Notes: generated by a model not told the origin, from the letters alone. A DNA stretch of 64,000 nucleotides from Symbiodinium kawagutii (GCA_009767595.1 VSDK01011120.1:51173-115172); one strand, 5' to 3'. Shown: positions 43,740-54,560, counted from the stretch's first letter. Numbers and translations: made by a program.

Positions 43740-44340
43740 TTGAAATATATGCGATTAGAATGTGCCATGACTGGTACTTGACTGGTAGTTGTTCATAGCT
43801 GTTCTATGGTCAAAAAAAATCTCAACAACTATGGGTCCTCACATTGCATACACGCACAATACAGACATATGGATCGCGGGGTGAGGAGAAAAGTTGAAGA
43901 GACAGAAAGGTTTGGTTCGCAGTCTTTGGTTGCGAGACAGGGAGGTGTTGATTGGTACGGGAGATAATGTGTTAAATCTGACTTGCCTTAGTTGGATTTG
44001 GTCAGGAAGTTTAGTTTCTTAATTTATTAGTTAACAACTAGTGCGATTTGGTTAGGTTTGATGAATTACCTAATTAATATTAATTGGCTTAATGTAGGGT
44101 CTTGATTCATAACCCCACCCCCTCAACCAAACTTGGGGGGATGATTAACAAAGTCCCTCCTTAAAAACCACATACAAATCAACATCCAACATTGGCTTGA
44201 TTCGTTGGATTTGTATGTTGCCATCCGGTGTGTTTTGGCTGCGACCGCCGTCCTTTTCAGGCATCAGCAGTTGCAGTTGGAGTCCTACCGAGATGACGGG
44301 GAGGGGCTGCAGGACTGGATGGGGAACTGTCGGATGGAGA
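43740..44340 (+). repeat. 3'-flank repeat module after array gene 5 (last copy)
   Basis: It shares GTGCCATGACTGGTACTTGACTGGTAG, a GTTGAAGAGACAGAAAGGTTTGG start, and a terminal CCTTTTCAG then GCATCAGCAGTTGCAG. Its end marks the end of the array. Confidence 0.65.
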
Positions 44341-44487
44341 TATGGCGAGCTGGATCAATATCAACTAACCAACTAATGGGGGTTAATAACCAACAAAACT
44401 ATATGGAAAACAATGGTTAATGATAAGGGTAGCCAACAATCATAGTGAAAACAATGGTTAATGATAAGGGAAATATGGTGGTTTCAT

Positions 44488-44592
44488 GTGGTTTCTCAAA
44501 ATAGGGAGCCCCGAAAATGGTTCTTTCATTAATGCAAATGGTTAATATTAATAAAGGATGATTTGGGGGGTCCCCTATTTTGAGAAACACCC
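44488..44592. mobile_element. MITE-like element, family 1, copy 1
   Basis: Left end GTGGTTTCTCAAAATAGGG, right end CCCTATTTTGAGAAACAC: inverted termini of about 20 bases around a ~65-base AT-rich core. Same design as 51574-51672 and 54601-54703. No protein is encoded. Confidence 0.6.
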
Positions 44593-44891
44593 ATAATGTC
44601 CCCGGAATGGAGGAATGTTTGTCTCTACTGGGTGACGATTATTCTTATGACAGGTTTGTTTATATATTGGCGATTGTGTATGTTTTCATGGGTTTCAGGG
44701 GAAGATAGCCAGCAATGACTATCGGACAACTACGGAAACGATTGCATATGGAAGTAGAGGTTCAAAGTGCATCTATGTTGAACGATGCATATACGAAGTA
44801 TGCTTATTTTTTCTTATTGAAAGCGTGTTTGTGTTCCATGAGTCGCCGCAGCAGTAGAAGCATCAGTAGGCACTTGAATTCGCTGCCACAG

Positions 44892-45011
44892 TGCCAGGAA
44901 CCTCGTTTCAAGCCGTTGAACGCGGAGAACCCGGAGCCGTGGCACAAGTCCAAGGGTGACCCGGAAGCTGATTGGTTTCAAAAGGGCACCTCAAAAGCAG
45001 CCAAGCCAAAA
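44892..45011 (+). CDS. Gene C exon 1 (partial gene, unknown product)
   Basis: A 40-codon exon between CTGCCACAG| and the strong donor AAA|GTGAGT. It reads CQEPRFKPLNAENPEPWHKS, then KGDPEADWFQKGTSKAAKPK. It is hydrophilic and Pro/Lys-rich. Phase 0 at both ends, it joins the next exon in frame. Upstream coding sequence is likely but not identified; the frame stays open to 44715. Confidence 0.6.
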
Positions 45012-45680
45012 GTGAGTGGTTGATTCGCAATCACTTGGGATACCAGGTTGCAATTTTGGACATATGCTTGAACATGGTGGACATGGAAGAGTTGCAGGAA
45101 GACCTGTGAATTCCACCCAGCCGCAAAGTGGCGGCTTACCTGGATGATGCTAGATCATACTCCTCCAAAAATAGATGCTGTAGCACCCTCTATTGATGCA
45201 GTGAGGGGTCTTGCTTCATCTTGAATTTAGAAAGGTTGATCTTCAGGTGATGCAGCGGAACCCATAAGAGATGATGACCAGGCCCTGAGAAAGTCTTGTG
45301 AAATGGCACCAGTGTGTCTCACAGGGGTTTGTCTCAGTGGGGGTTGCGCTGGTATATATTTTGCATCATGAAAGGATAGAGATTCACGTTTGCTGTTTGA
45401 ACTGATGTCCTAATCTTGCTGTGCACAAGACTTTGGCTAAGCTTTTTCGACCACAAGGTGGTACTTGATTGTAACCTCATTTAATTGTGCATGCATTGTT
45501 TTGTACATGCTAAACTCGGTGATACATGAGTAATGGCAGCTATCAAAGGATGGACAGTAGTTTATAAGAAGTAGTTGGACCTTCCGGTTGACTATAAAAT
45601 GACTTTCCAACCTTCTTGGTTGGACCACCTTAGTAGTTCAAAAGCCCCATGATTCCAACAGCACTCCTGCGCCAACGCAG

Positions 45681-45751
45681 GTGTTGAAGCGGCTAGAGCT
45701 GGCCTGTCGACATTCCGAAGCCTTTGGCTCCCCGGGCTATGTCCAGTACTG
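45681..45751 (+). CDS. Gene C exon 2
   Basis: AACGCAG|G acceptor; it reads VLKRLELACRHSEAFGSPG then YVQY and leaves TG. Donor ACTG|GTGGGT. Amphipathic start, protein-like composition. Confidence 0.6.
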
Positions 45752-46674
45752 GTGGGTTGGGAGGGCGGTTGGGCACTGGTGGCAGGTGGTTAGTGGTGGC
45801 TACCTAGTGGTTACTGGTGGTTCGGGATGGTTGCTGGTAGTTGTTGGCAGGTTGTTGCTCTTGTTGTTCCCATCCTTGTTTTGCGTTGCGGTTGATGTTG
45901 CTGTTGTTGATGGTTTTCTTCCCCTTTGGTTGGAGGCATCACCAGCCAGAACTAGTTGCAGCCCCCAACATCAGCCAGCTTGACAGGCAATGCGGAAAGA
46001 CACCAGGATGAATCACGATACCGCCACCCTTTTTGTAGCATTAAGGAGCCAATTACGGGGAAACAATACAACAGGAAACACATCTCTTTCAATGCTTGCC
46101 AACTACATGTCCCATGTTTGCGATCATGCACCAGTGCTGCAGCATTCCATCTTGAACAAGTACAGTTGATCAAAGTAGCAAGTGCTGGGTGAACATATCG
46201 CGTATTGACTCACATGTTTTCGCATGTTTTCGCTATTGTTGAGTGCTGTTGCCAGTCATGAACGGTCACAGCTGTATGCAGATGGCTGTTCTGTGGGACA
46301 GTCACGGTATGTTGAATTGCGACGTTGTCGTGTAGGTGGATGGGTTGTTGTTGAGGGCCATGACAATGATATGTTTTCAATCTCAGCCTGGATTTTCTCA
46401 AAAATCCAGAAGAAGTTCTGGGTGTACTGAGTTACACGCGGTGAGTAAAACCCTTCTATCCTCATATCGTCAGAAAAATAGGCAAGTAATCTCAGAGGCA
46501 CTCTGCTTTTCAAGTAGTTCCAACTGTGTTTCCTTTCAATCAGTGGTGTTGCCATCATAGTGCTTGCTAATATGCTATGTTTTATCACTGGTTGTTCACT
46601 CAAACATGGTTGACTATACTCGTGTGTCATTACGTCATAGCCGCGACCCATCATGGCCCCCACTAGGCGCCGAG

Positions 46675-46777
46675 GCCGCAGGGTGCGTATCGCTATGCCC
46701 GGTGGCTCGATCTCAGGCTTCGACCACTTGCAGAACTTGCATTTGCTGTGGTCCGTGGAGAGCCCAGCTGCGATGGG
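46675..46777 (+). CDS. Gene C exon 3
   Basis: After GCCGAG|G the first base completes Trp with exon 2. It then reads PQGAYRYARWLDLRLRPLAE, LAFAVVRGEPSCD. The frame meets TGA at 46781. Either this is the end of gene C or a non-GT donor is used (GATGG|GAGATG would be phase-consistent with 47438). Confidence 0.55.
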
Positions 46778-46873
46778 AGATGAGGGTTGATGGTAGAGAT
46801 GGTGGATGATAGTTGGCCATGTTGTTTGAAATAATCACGGTAGCGGTTCACGATGGTTGCTTATAACATGATT

Positions 46874-46919
<46 letters not shown>

Positions 46920-46920
46920 A

Positions 46921-46959
<39 letters not shown>

Positions 46960-46960
46960 G
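46874..46960 (+). repeat. (CAT)n microsatellite
   Basis: About 29 triplets with one CAA. Confidence 0.95.
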
Positions 46961-47437
46961 GCTAGCCAGAATAATAATGGTTGATTGCACTAGGGTGATA
47001 ATTGTAATTAAGGCGACTTACAAGTTGATCAATGAATGATGTTGGTGTATGTTGGTGTATTGCCAGTCATGAAAAGTATGTTTGTTTTGTGTCATCAGGG
47101 TGAATTTAAGGTTATTGGCTGATATTGATTTATATTCATGGTTGGCAATGGTCAATGCAATAATGATTGCAAACCAGTATCGATCATAGTGATTGACCGC
47201 ATTGATTTGGCAATGGCAATTGGTCAAATGCTCTCAATAGGCAGTTCCCGTTTAGAGAGCCATCGTCAATCAGAACTCTTGCCTGACATGGCATCACAAA
47301 TTGGCTGTGAACTAAGCAAGCTGATTTTATACACTGATCAAGATCATTCACCGTGATTGACCATATTATCAACAACTGTGTTATCAACCACTATGTGCTT
47401 CCTTAAAGGGAATTTTGGCTGTTGCCTGTGCTAAGAG

Positions 47438-47473
47438 AAAACGTTTCTGGGAGATTCATGAACCGGGCCAGAG
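47438..47473 (+). CDS. Candidate mini-exon (gene C or next gene)
   Basis: It reads KRFWEIHEPGQ after AAGAG|, and ends CCAGAG|GCGAGC, a possible GC donor. Good composition but short. Confidence 0.3.
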
Positions 47474-47699
47474 GCGAGCATTCACGATCATCACCAATCT
47501 CATCATTAATCACAAGTCAACAACCATTCACTAACCGTCCCATAGCCACTCATTGTTGATTCACCAACCATTCAATGGTTGGCCATGATTTTTCATTGTG
47601 GTTAATCCGCCATTTGCCAAGCATTCAGTATTGGCCATCGAGAACTCCCATGGCTCGTCGCTTGCAGCCAGCCACGGCCCATGACCGGTCACGGTCGAG

Positions 47700-47743
47700 G
47701 CTTTGGAGGAAGTGCGTGTCACCGTTCTGGCCAGGCAGCGCTG
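47700..47743 (+). CDS. Candidate mini-exon
   Basis: After TCGAG|G it reads ALEEVRVTVLARQR and leaves TG before GTTGGT. A competing frame in the same stretch (MTGHGRGFGG...) is also open, so the frame choice is not certain. Confidence 0.35.
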
Positions 47744-47819
47744 GTTGGTTCTGATATGTTCTGATTAATGATGACTGACCGATGTACTCATACACACATA
47801 TATGTTGGTTCCATATATT

Positions 47820-47918
47820 TGGTTGGTGGTTGATTGAGATTTTTTATTTTCCCTTTAATGATTAACAAATAATGGTTGGTTGACTAATATTGCTCATAGG
47901 GGTGAAACCACCAACCAG
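47820..47918. repeat. Introner-like short element with GT...AG termini
   Basis: Left TGGTTGGTGGTT, right AACCACCAACCAGC: inverted ends carrying GT on one side and AG on the other, with the shared core TTTTCCCTTTAAT and GGTTGGTTGACTAATAT. Confidence 0.5.
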
Positions 47919-47976
47919 CTATACATGTTGGTTGACAACCGTGGGTGTTTTAATTTCAAGCTTGCTGACTACTTAG

Positions 47977-48029
47977 GAGCGACACCATTGATTTTTCCTG
48001 AACCCATCAGCTGCAAGTTCTTCGTGGCC
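47977..48029 (+). CDS. Candidate mini-exon
   Basis: TACTTAG|G acceptor and GCC|GTAAGC donor bracket a frame reading ATPLIFPEPISCKFFVA. Good splice signals at both ends. Confidence 0.45.
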
Positions 48030-48427
48030 GTAAGCTGGGAGAGCACAAACTGAGAAAAGGCAGGTGATCAGGTTGCAACTTGATGCCTTTTACCAAGCAA
48101 GTACTATTGTTATTATGAGTGGCTATAGGCTATAGGCCAATGCTGCTAGTGGCCGTTTGGCCAATATCACTTGGGGTATTTCAGCCATAGGTCTAGATAC
48201 TACCAACTCTTATCAGACGGGTTATCAATGTTCATTGGTGGACAACTAATCAATGGGTTTTGGATCCCGGATGATTTGACCCACCTATAGTGAAATATCA
48301 AGGCGGGAAATCCCGCAGTCTGATGCGTTTTTGCGTTTTTTTCATATCACAGTCAGACTGCAATTTGCCCAGTTCTACCCAACAAGCACAAACTACATCA
48401 GGATAATCAGTTTTATCCGTTTGCAAG

Positions 48428-48482
48428 GGGTCATTTTCCGTTTTGATCTGGACGAACAGACATGGAGTGCCCCAGACAATTG
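48428..48482 (+). CDS. Gene D exon: kelch-like motif
   Basis: After TTGCAAG|G it reads VIFRFDLDEQTWSAPDN and leaves TG before GTGGCT. The pattern (hydrophobic)-x-FDL-x-x-x-TW-x-x-P is that of a kelch repeat strand. Kelch repeats form beta-propellers used as protein-binding scaffolds. Only one repeat is evident. Confidence 0.5.
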
Positions 48483-48749
48483 GTGGCTACTTGTTGGTTG
48501 GCTGACAACTAACTTTATGTCATTTTGCGAGAAATGCGCGCAATGAATCAGAATAATTATCAATTGACAATATCAGAAAATAGCTTATTAGTATGTCATG
48601 GCAGGTGTTTCAGTCAACAACAGCGATCCCTTGAACATCTCCAAAGCATTGTTGTTTGATGATTCGGTTGGCTGGTTGGTTGCTTGGTTGATCGGTTGCT
48701 TGCTTGACATTTCCCCGATTGGGCTTCTCAAGACTGGCACTTGCGCCAG

Positions 48750-48792
48750 GGTAGCCCTGGAGTTAAAGCCGGAGGCGCTGGGTAGCCGGAGG
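48750..48792 (+). CDS. Gene D exon
   Basis: The G after GCGCCAG| completes Trp with the TG of the previous exon. It then reads VALELKPEALGSRR. Donor AGG|GTGATC, phase 0. Confidence 0.45.
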
Positions 48793-48941
48793 GTGATCAG
48801 AATTAGCCCGCACCTGATAATTACACCTTGGCACTCTCCAATGAATAAACTAAGTTGGTTGGAAATTGCACTGTTTATAGATGCTTTAGCTAGGTTCATT
48901 TGTAAAGACCATTGTGATTTAGGATCCTTAAAAGCCAGCAG

Positions 48942-49032
48942 AGGTTGCATCAGCCGCAGTTTGCACTGGTACCCGAGCGGCTGGATTTGTTCCAGCCCAC
49001 TCCCGATCTTGGAATTACGAACGTTTGCAAAG
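48942..49032 (+). CDS. Gene D exon
   Basis: It reads RLHQPQFALVPERLDLFQP then TPDLGITNVCK, plus one base before the strong donor AAAG|GTAAGG. Several AG acceptors (48938, 48941, 48953, 48959) are all in phase, so only the first few residues are unsure. Confidence 0.6.
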
Positions 49033-49139
49033 GTAAGGCATCAGGAATTACCTATGAAAATCAGCCTACTAGAATCACTAGAGGCTGGAAACATTCACCT
49101 ACTAGAATTCTTTAGTATCATGAATTTCCCAGTTACTTA

Positions 49140-49204
49140 TTCACCTACTATTCACCTACTATTCACCTACTATTCACCTACTATTCACCTACCATTCACC
49201 TACT
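49140..49204 (+). repeat. 11-bp minisatellite
   Basis: Five to six units of TATTCACCTAC, within an intron of gene D. Confidence 0.85.
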
Positions 49205-49311
49205 AGAATTACTGGCCATCCTTCACCTACCAGGTGTTTTCACCTGTGTAATTTCAAGCTGCTTGCCTTCAGCTTTGGAAGCAGATCACGTTGGCGATGT
49301 CCTCCTTGCAG

Positions 49312-49335
49312 GTCTTGGAGCCGATGGCTGGTCCC
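49312..49335 (+). CDS. Gene D 24-nt mini-exon
   Basis: CTCCTTGCAG|G and CCC|GTGAGT bracket 24 bases. With the leftover G of the previous exon it reads GLGADGWS and leaves C. Both splice signals are strong, and the phase agrees upstream and downstream. Confidence 0.55.
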
Positions 49336-50166
49336 GTGAGTGACCCCAGGGAAGTGAACTTTGGTGCATGGCATGTGGATGTGAAGTTGATTTGTTGGCT
49401 TATTTGCTAAGTCAAGGTGGGCTCATGATCAGCTATAGCCGTTGGTTCATCAACTACATTTGCTAAGTCTATGCAAGGTGGGCCCAGGTATCAGTTTTAA
49501 GCTATTCAATAAGTAGGGTAAGTACCAGTGATGGTAGATATGACTATAGTATTTGCAAAGTCTATGAGATCTGGGTAGGTAAGTTATCCTCAGTGGATAT
49601 CTAGATCAATAATCAGACCTGGTATAAGATTTGTTGGCTTTCTGCCGGGATGTTTATATGTAAGTTATCCTCAGTTTGAAGTTTGGTTCTTGGGTTTGCA
49701 CAAGTGATCTTTCGTTACAAATGCACAAGCAGCTGTTTCGCTTGGACATCCTCGTACCTCATGCAGGTGGGTTGAGTTGGACCGAACATAGGCACAGGGA
49801 TGATTGGTAGGTAGATATCTAGCTGCCCATTGGAATCACAGAACTCTATGGTGAACAGACGGGTGCTGGGCCGACATGAGCCACTTCTATTGATCCGTAT
49901 CTCAGGGCTGATTGACCACACCACTCCAGCATGGGTGAAACAGGCAAATTCATATATTCAATGTTTCCAGCCCTTGGCTTGGAACCTGCATGGCAACACG
50001 TGATTGGTTGCGAATCTGCACCATTTCTGATGTCGGTGGTGGCTGATATTTGATGGCCTTGACCTGCAACCTGTCATGGCATTGGTGATTTCAGCTGCAG
50101 TGATGGAATTGTGACTTCTTCATCCGACATGGATGCGGATATATGTGGAGACGTTTCCACCCGCAG

Positions 50167-50250
50167 ATGTGAAGGTTCATCAGCTAGCTGATGTGCAGAT
50201 CATTTCAGACTTGGAGCCGCTGAAAATTGAGAAGAACAAATCAAAGTTTT
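50167..50250 (+). CDS. Gene D exon, 3' end uncertain
   Basis: After CACCCGCAG| the two bases AT complete His. It then reads VKVHQLADVQIISDLEPLK, IEKNKSK. No clear donor follows; the frame stays open to a TGA at 50301. Confidence 0.4.
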
Positions 50251-50261
50251 TGGCTTTAGAA

Positions 50262-50321
50262 GCCATGAAATCAATGATCAAATTGTTTTTCCCTTCTACT
50301 TGAGATCATTGATTTCACGGC
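50262..50321. repeat. Imperfect hairpin, 18-base arms
   Basis: GCCATGAAATCAATGATC and GATCATTGATTTCACGGC pair with one mismatch across a 24-base loop. Confidence 0.7.
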
Positions 50322-50539
50322 TGGTCAGCCACCCAAGGTGCTTCCTCGATCTTGCTCCAGTAGATGGTGGCTACAGCATTTTTTCTGAAATAGCGAATGG
50401 TGGTGAATAATAACGCCAAGTCATTTGGGACGCCCAATGACTTTTTCCGCTGGCTGCAACACTCCTGGACTGGCTAATGGAGATTCATACCAGGAGCTTG
50501 GGGAAGTGAAATAGACCGACGGTATGTAGCAGGGCTGTT

Positions 50540-51165
50540 TAATCAACTACGATCCATCAAGTACCCACTATTAACCATTATTTGCTATAACTAGTTATCC
50601 ATTAGCCAGCATTGACCATTCCTAAACCAAGCCAGCTAAGCACTAAGGTAAACCATGTTGAGCAGGCAAGGCACCTAGGCATTTTATTACTAGCTAGGGT
50701 CTCCTTGCGGCAATTACTTGATCATCAACGAGCCATCAATCAACAATAACTTCGCCATTGTTAAACCATTTTTAGCCATTATCAAACTAGTTGATAACCT
50801 CAGTCATATATCCATTATGAAACCATCAACCCGTGAGCATTGACAAACACATACAGACTAGTTACGATCATTACACCATTATATACTGGTTAACCCTTAT
50901 TGAACCCCTTATTGAACCATATTGAGTCTACAACTATATGGGTCGATGCCAATATCAACAACTATATACAACAGTTAAAACAGCAAAAACATCTGAAACA
51001 TTATATAGCAAATTATATTTTTGTTGTTTAACCACAGCAAAGTTATATAATTTAACAACTATATTCCGTTAATCCAACAACCATTTAGTTAATCGAAACA
51101 TTAACTACAGCACGTATATATTAACAACTATATATTGTAGTTAATCATTATTGAACCATATTGAA
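50540..51165. other. AT-rich spacer
   Basis: About 600 bases dominated by short AACTA/ATTGAACCA phrases. No coding signal seen. Confidence 0.6.
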
Positions 51166-51171
51166 CCTAAC

Positions 51172-51313
51172 CTTCGCATCTTTGAGCCTTGCCAATGCTT
51201 GGTCCATGGCGTCCACCAGCATGGCGCTTGCCGTTTGCAGCCCCGTTTGCAGCGCCTCACGGTCCACGGCTCGCGACGAAAGCCACGTGGCGCTGCGCCG
51301 TGCTGTGCCTGGG
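51172..51313 (-). CDS. Candidate reverse-strand exon of an unknown gene
   Basis: On the reverse strand an acceptor ACCCATCAG| at 51314 and donor AAG|GTTAGG bracket 142 bases. They read ...SSRAVDREALQTGLQTAS then AMLVDAMDQALARLKDAK, an amphipathic helix. The + strand frame here is Ser/Ala/Cys-rich and less protein-like. It would be the only reverse-strand gene in the window. Confidence 0.4.
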
Positions 51314-51573
51314 CTGATGGGTGGTGAAGGGTGGAGGGTGAACCACGTGGAGAGAAATCAAAAATAGGTGTTTCTCCAAATAGTCTTTGGACTAATATGT
51401 CATTACTAATATTGCTATAAATTATTTTTATTGCTAATATATGGTTTTTATAGTAGTGGACCAACCCCCAAATTTTTAAACATGGGAGTGGTTCATAAAC
51501 TGGTTGGTGGTTTCAAACATGATAGAATCATGGGATATCAGGAGCCATCTAGTAACTATCATGAACCAGATAT

Positions 51574-51672
51574 GGCTTTTTCTCAAAATAGGGGACCCCT
51601 AAATCATTCAACATCAATCATTTATAGAAATGAACTTACCAGTCTTGGGGTCGCCTATTTTAAGAAACCACC
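51574..51672. mobile_element. MITE-like element, family 1, copy 2
   Basis: CTCAAAATAGGGGACCCCT at the left and GGGGTCGCCTATTTTAAGAAACC at the right, around a ~55-base core. Confidence 0.55.
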
Positions 51673-51908
51673 AAATAAGCAATCATAAACTCTTTCTTTG
51701 ATGGTCTGGAATTGATGGCGCTGAAAAAAAAGTGTTTCTTTCTATGTTTGCGTCCTGCAAAGCATTTGCCTGTTAAGAGCGTTTGGCTCTTGGAAGCTCG
51801 AGCCTTGTGTCCTACAGTGATTTGGCAACTGAACGTGTCTTTGCAAATTGGCCAACACCCATGAGCCCCCTTTAGCTGGGCCTAGCTCTCCAGCTGAACC
51901 TTCGGGAT

Positions 51909-51915
<7 letters not shown>

Positions 51916-51943
<28 letters not shown>
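51916..51943 (+). repeat. (GA)n microsatellite
   Basis: Fourteen dinucleotides. Confidence 0.95.
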
Positions 51944-51946
<3 letters not shown>

Positions 51947-52518
51947 GAACTACCAGAACTAGAACCATGATTTAGTTCTTAGGTGAACAAATAAAATGCT
52001 AATGGCGGTTGGTTAATGATTGATGGCTGGGTTGAACAATAAAAATCAAGCAACTGTAAATGACAAATGATTGACAATCAAATCAAATTGTAGAACAATA
52101 ACAACAGCTACAACCAACAATGCTAGAAATAAAAGCATTATTCCTTGGGAGAGGTGTTCTGTAACTGTTGCTGGTCTTCAGTCCCTGTCGATTTGGGCAT
52201 TGCTTCTCGGTACAAGGCAAAACACCCTGTTCATAGTCAACAATGATTTACGGTAAGCTGACAATTCGAAAGCGTTGACATGCTTGTGCCGAGTGACTGG
52301 CTCAACATTGGTCACCATACATTGCGCTTGCATGTTTTGCACCTTATTTAGTACATCGGTCCTGACTAGGGCTGCTTCCTACCATTTCTTCACCAGTTTT
52401 GGAATGTGGATGCCTAATAAGCTAGTTAATTTAATCTAGTTTAGTTTTATTTATTTGTCTAGGCTTAACTGATGCATGCCAAGTCTACTACCGAAGTAAG
52501 GCATCTTTGATGACCAGC

Positions 52519-52760
52519 ACAGGGTTCCAACCACCAGGTTCACGTGCTGCGCTGCCCGCAGCTGCAGTCGCCAAGTTCGAATCTCCTGCCGTGCGGCGGG
52601 TCGACGTCGCGGGCTCCCCACCGCCTTGCTGATGGATGGCGATGGACAGGGGGCCAGGGAGTCACTTGGGCTGCCGGTGGTGCTGCTGGTCCTTGGCTGG
52701 TGCCTGGGGAGCCTTGGGAGGTGTGCCTCGAACGCCATGATTTGGACAACCATAGGGATC
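52519..52760. CDS. GC-rich coding island, strand uncertain
   Basis: Two opposite frames look coding. On +, SRAALPAAAVAKFESPAVRR then VDVAGSPPPC and stop, after a CCACCAG|G acceptor. On -, GTPPKAPQAPAKDQQHHRQPK-type sequence and QQGGGEPATSTRRTAGDSN, then LATAAAGSAARE. GC content is far above the neighbours, so an exon is likely, but I cannot choose the strand. Confidence 0.4.
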
Positions 52761-53165
52761 AGGTGGGCATGCACCATCGGAATGGTGCCATGATTTTGAT
52801 TCAGTAATTTTGACATTTGCTTTTTTGCAATTCGGTGTTCGTTGGCTGTTGGTTGCCTACATTGCCCAACTCATTATGACCTGTGTTCTTCTTTCAAAAC
52901 ATCAAACATCAAGACAAATGAACCTGAGTGAGCCTGTGGACGTGTCCACAAGCGGTTTTCGTTACTCCAGGGAGCATTAATTACCCCTATACACCTCTAT
53001 ACTTGGGTTTTGTTGGTTTATGCCATTTAGAAATTTATGAACTACCATGGCACCACCAGACTACAAACAAGTGTACAGAACTTTGTTTTTGGCCGTCGAT
53101 TCACCATCAAAAACGATCAATTCAGCCACTTGCTCAACCACCTGTCGCCACCAAAGCCCCCCCAG

Positions 53166-53230
53166 GTTCCGAGCCGCTTGGAAGGCCGTGTCGCATCACC
53201 AAGAGCTCGCCCCTGGGACTGAGGGCGGAT
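53166..53230 (+). CDS. Candidate exon, unknown product
   Basis: CCCCCAG|G acceptor and GAT|GTTGAA donor. It reads SEPLGRPCRITKSSPLGLR then AD. Another frame (FRAAWKAVSHHQELAPGTEG) is also open. Confidence 0.35.
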
Positions 53231-53632
53231 GTTGAATGCACGGCAGGTCGTGCAGAAGTGGATGCTGGAATGGTTTACAATTGTGACTCACAGTTGGTAC
53301 CGCCTATGATGGAAAGGGCTACATGTTGATTTGTGTTCGGTATAGCTGCTGCGGTGGATACTTGTTGAGTTGTCATGATGTATTGGAAATATTCGCCTAA
53401 ATCAGCGGTTTTTGATGGCTGCTCATGTTTGATAATGGCTGCATCCGAAAGATTATAGCGAACCATGGTCTAGGATGGGGTTGCTTGCCCTAAAACACTT
53501 CTAAAACTGTCGCTGACAATATTACGCTGAAATTAATCTTCAGAAACCTGCGAATAGAATCATCGTTTTGAACAATCAAAGATGCCCGAACTTACTTGTT
53601 CCTTTTTTACCCACTCACATTTGGTCCTTGCA

Positions 53633-53650
53633 GGTGTGTGTGTGTGTGTT
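53633..53650 (+). repeat. (GT)n tract
   Basis: Short dinucleotide run. Confidence 0.8.
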
Positions 53651-53688
53651 GCCGACAATGGTCAGGATGATGATGTCATTGCAGCCAC

Positions 53689-53946
53689 ATGTTTTTTAAA
53701 CTGCCTTCATTGGCTTTGTTGTCACAACTGGTCGTTGGAGATGCAACCCTGATACCCCCCGAATTACCCAAGCTTGGGCTTTCAGAGGAACATAGCTTCA
53801 TTTTGCAGTCTGAGACTGTTAGGGGTACACAAGTGAAATCCAAGTCCTTGTTTGGTCCACCGTCCACGTTTCTCAGGTCTACACTGCGGTCTTTGCAGCT
53901 GCTGAACAGTGGCTTGGACTGTTTGGTTTGGTGTTGTTGTTGTTGA
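53689..53946 (+). CDS. Small open frame with signal-peptide-like start, doubtful
   Basis: An 85-codon frame with ATG at 53689. It starts MFFKLPSLALLSQLVVGDA, which resembles a secretory signal, and ends in a Cys run. The reverse strand is also open here. No other support. Confidence 0.25.
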   Translation: MFFKLPSLALLSQLVVGDATLIPPELPKLGLSEEHSFILQSETVRGTQVKSKSLFGPPSTFLRSTLRSLQLLNSGLDCLVWCCCC

Positions 53947-54123
53947 CCCATGGCAAACCAAGTTGGGACATTGCCACAGTGGTGTTTCAAACCGCAAGAC
54001 GCAAATAAGTTGATCAGGTACTTGAGATGGCTGTCGTCACGTGAAGTGCGTGTTGTGTTCGCAGGGGTGGCTGTTGTGGCTGTGGTGAAGCCGCCTGACC
54101 TTCTTGCCTTATCACTTGGCCAG

Positions 54124-54187
54124 GTTGAAGCGCAGTGACTGGCAGAAGTTCTTCCGAGAAAGCGGCGCGGAAGCGGTGTCTCGCTGA
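54124..54187 (+). CDS. Candidate terminal exon
   Basis: After CTTGGCCAG|G it reads LKRSDWQKFFRESGAEAVSR and ends at TGA 54185-54187. A reverse-strand reading with usable splice sites also exists, so the strand is not certain. Confidence 0.4.
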
Positions 54188-54459
54188 ACGCTGGGGCAGG
54201 TTTTGTTGGGACGGACGGGTGGCTACGAGGAGTATCCAGTTGCATCCAGTACCAATCGCGGTTGGTTTAAGTCATGGTACGTTACATTTACCATAGGGAT
54301 GGTTGACAATGGTAACTTCTGCTTTCCTATTGGGTTGATATCCAACTGGAAAGGTTTAGTTTCCCTTGTTCGCATCAACTCAGAGGCTTACCGACATGCA
54401 GACGCCATTGATGGGTACGCTTCGTTGCCATGTCCTTCCCATGGCCCCAGCACCACCAG

Positions 54460-54560
54460 GTTCCGGTGCCGCCCCACGGCACTTCGCAGACATCGAAAAC
54501 ACTGCGCTGGGACCCGGTGGAGCACACGGCCATGGCCAAAGCTGCTGCGCCTTGGCAGGG
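54460..54560 (+). CDS. Gene A exon (first one recognised)
   Basis: CCACCAG|G acceptor, GGCAGGG|GTACCTG donor. It reads VPVPPHGTSQTSKTLRWDP then VEHTAMAKAAAPWQ plus two bases. It is hydrophilic with no known domain. Confidence 0.5.

Noticed and set aside
48598-49206. A single 202-codon gene
   Set aside because: Parts of this frame or its neighbours are exons (48750-48792, 48942-49032), but the intervening sequence is intron-like and the second exon uses another frame.
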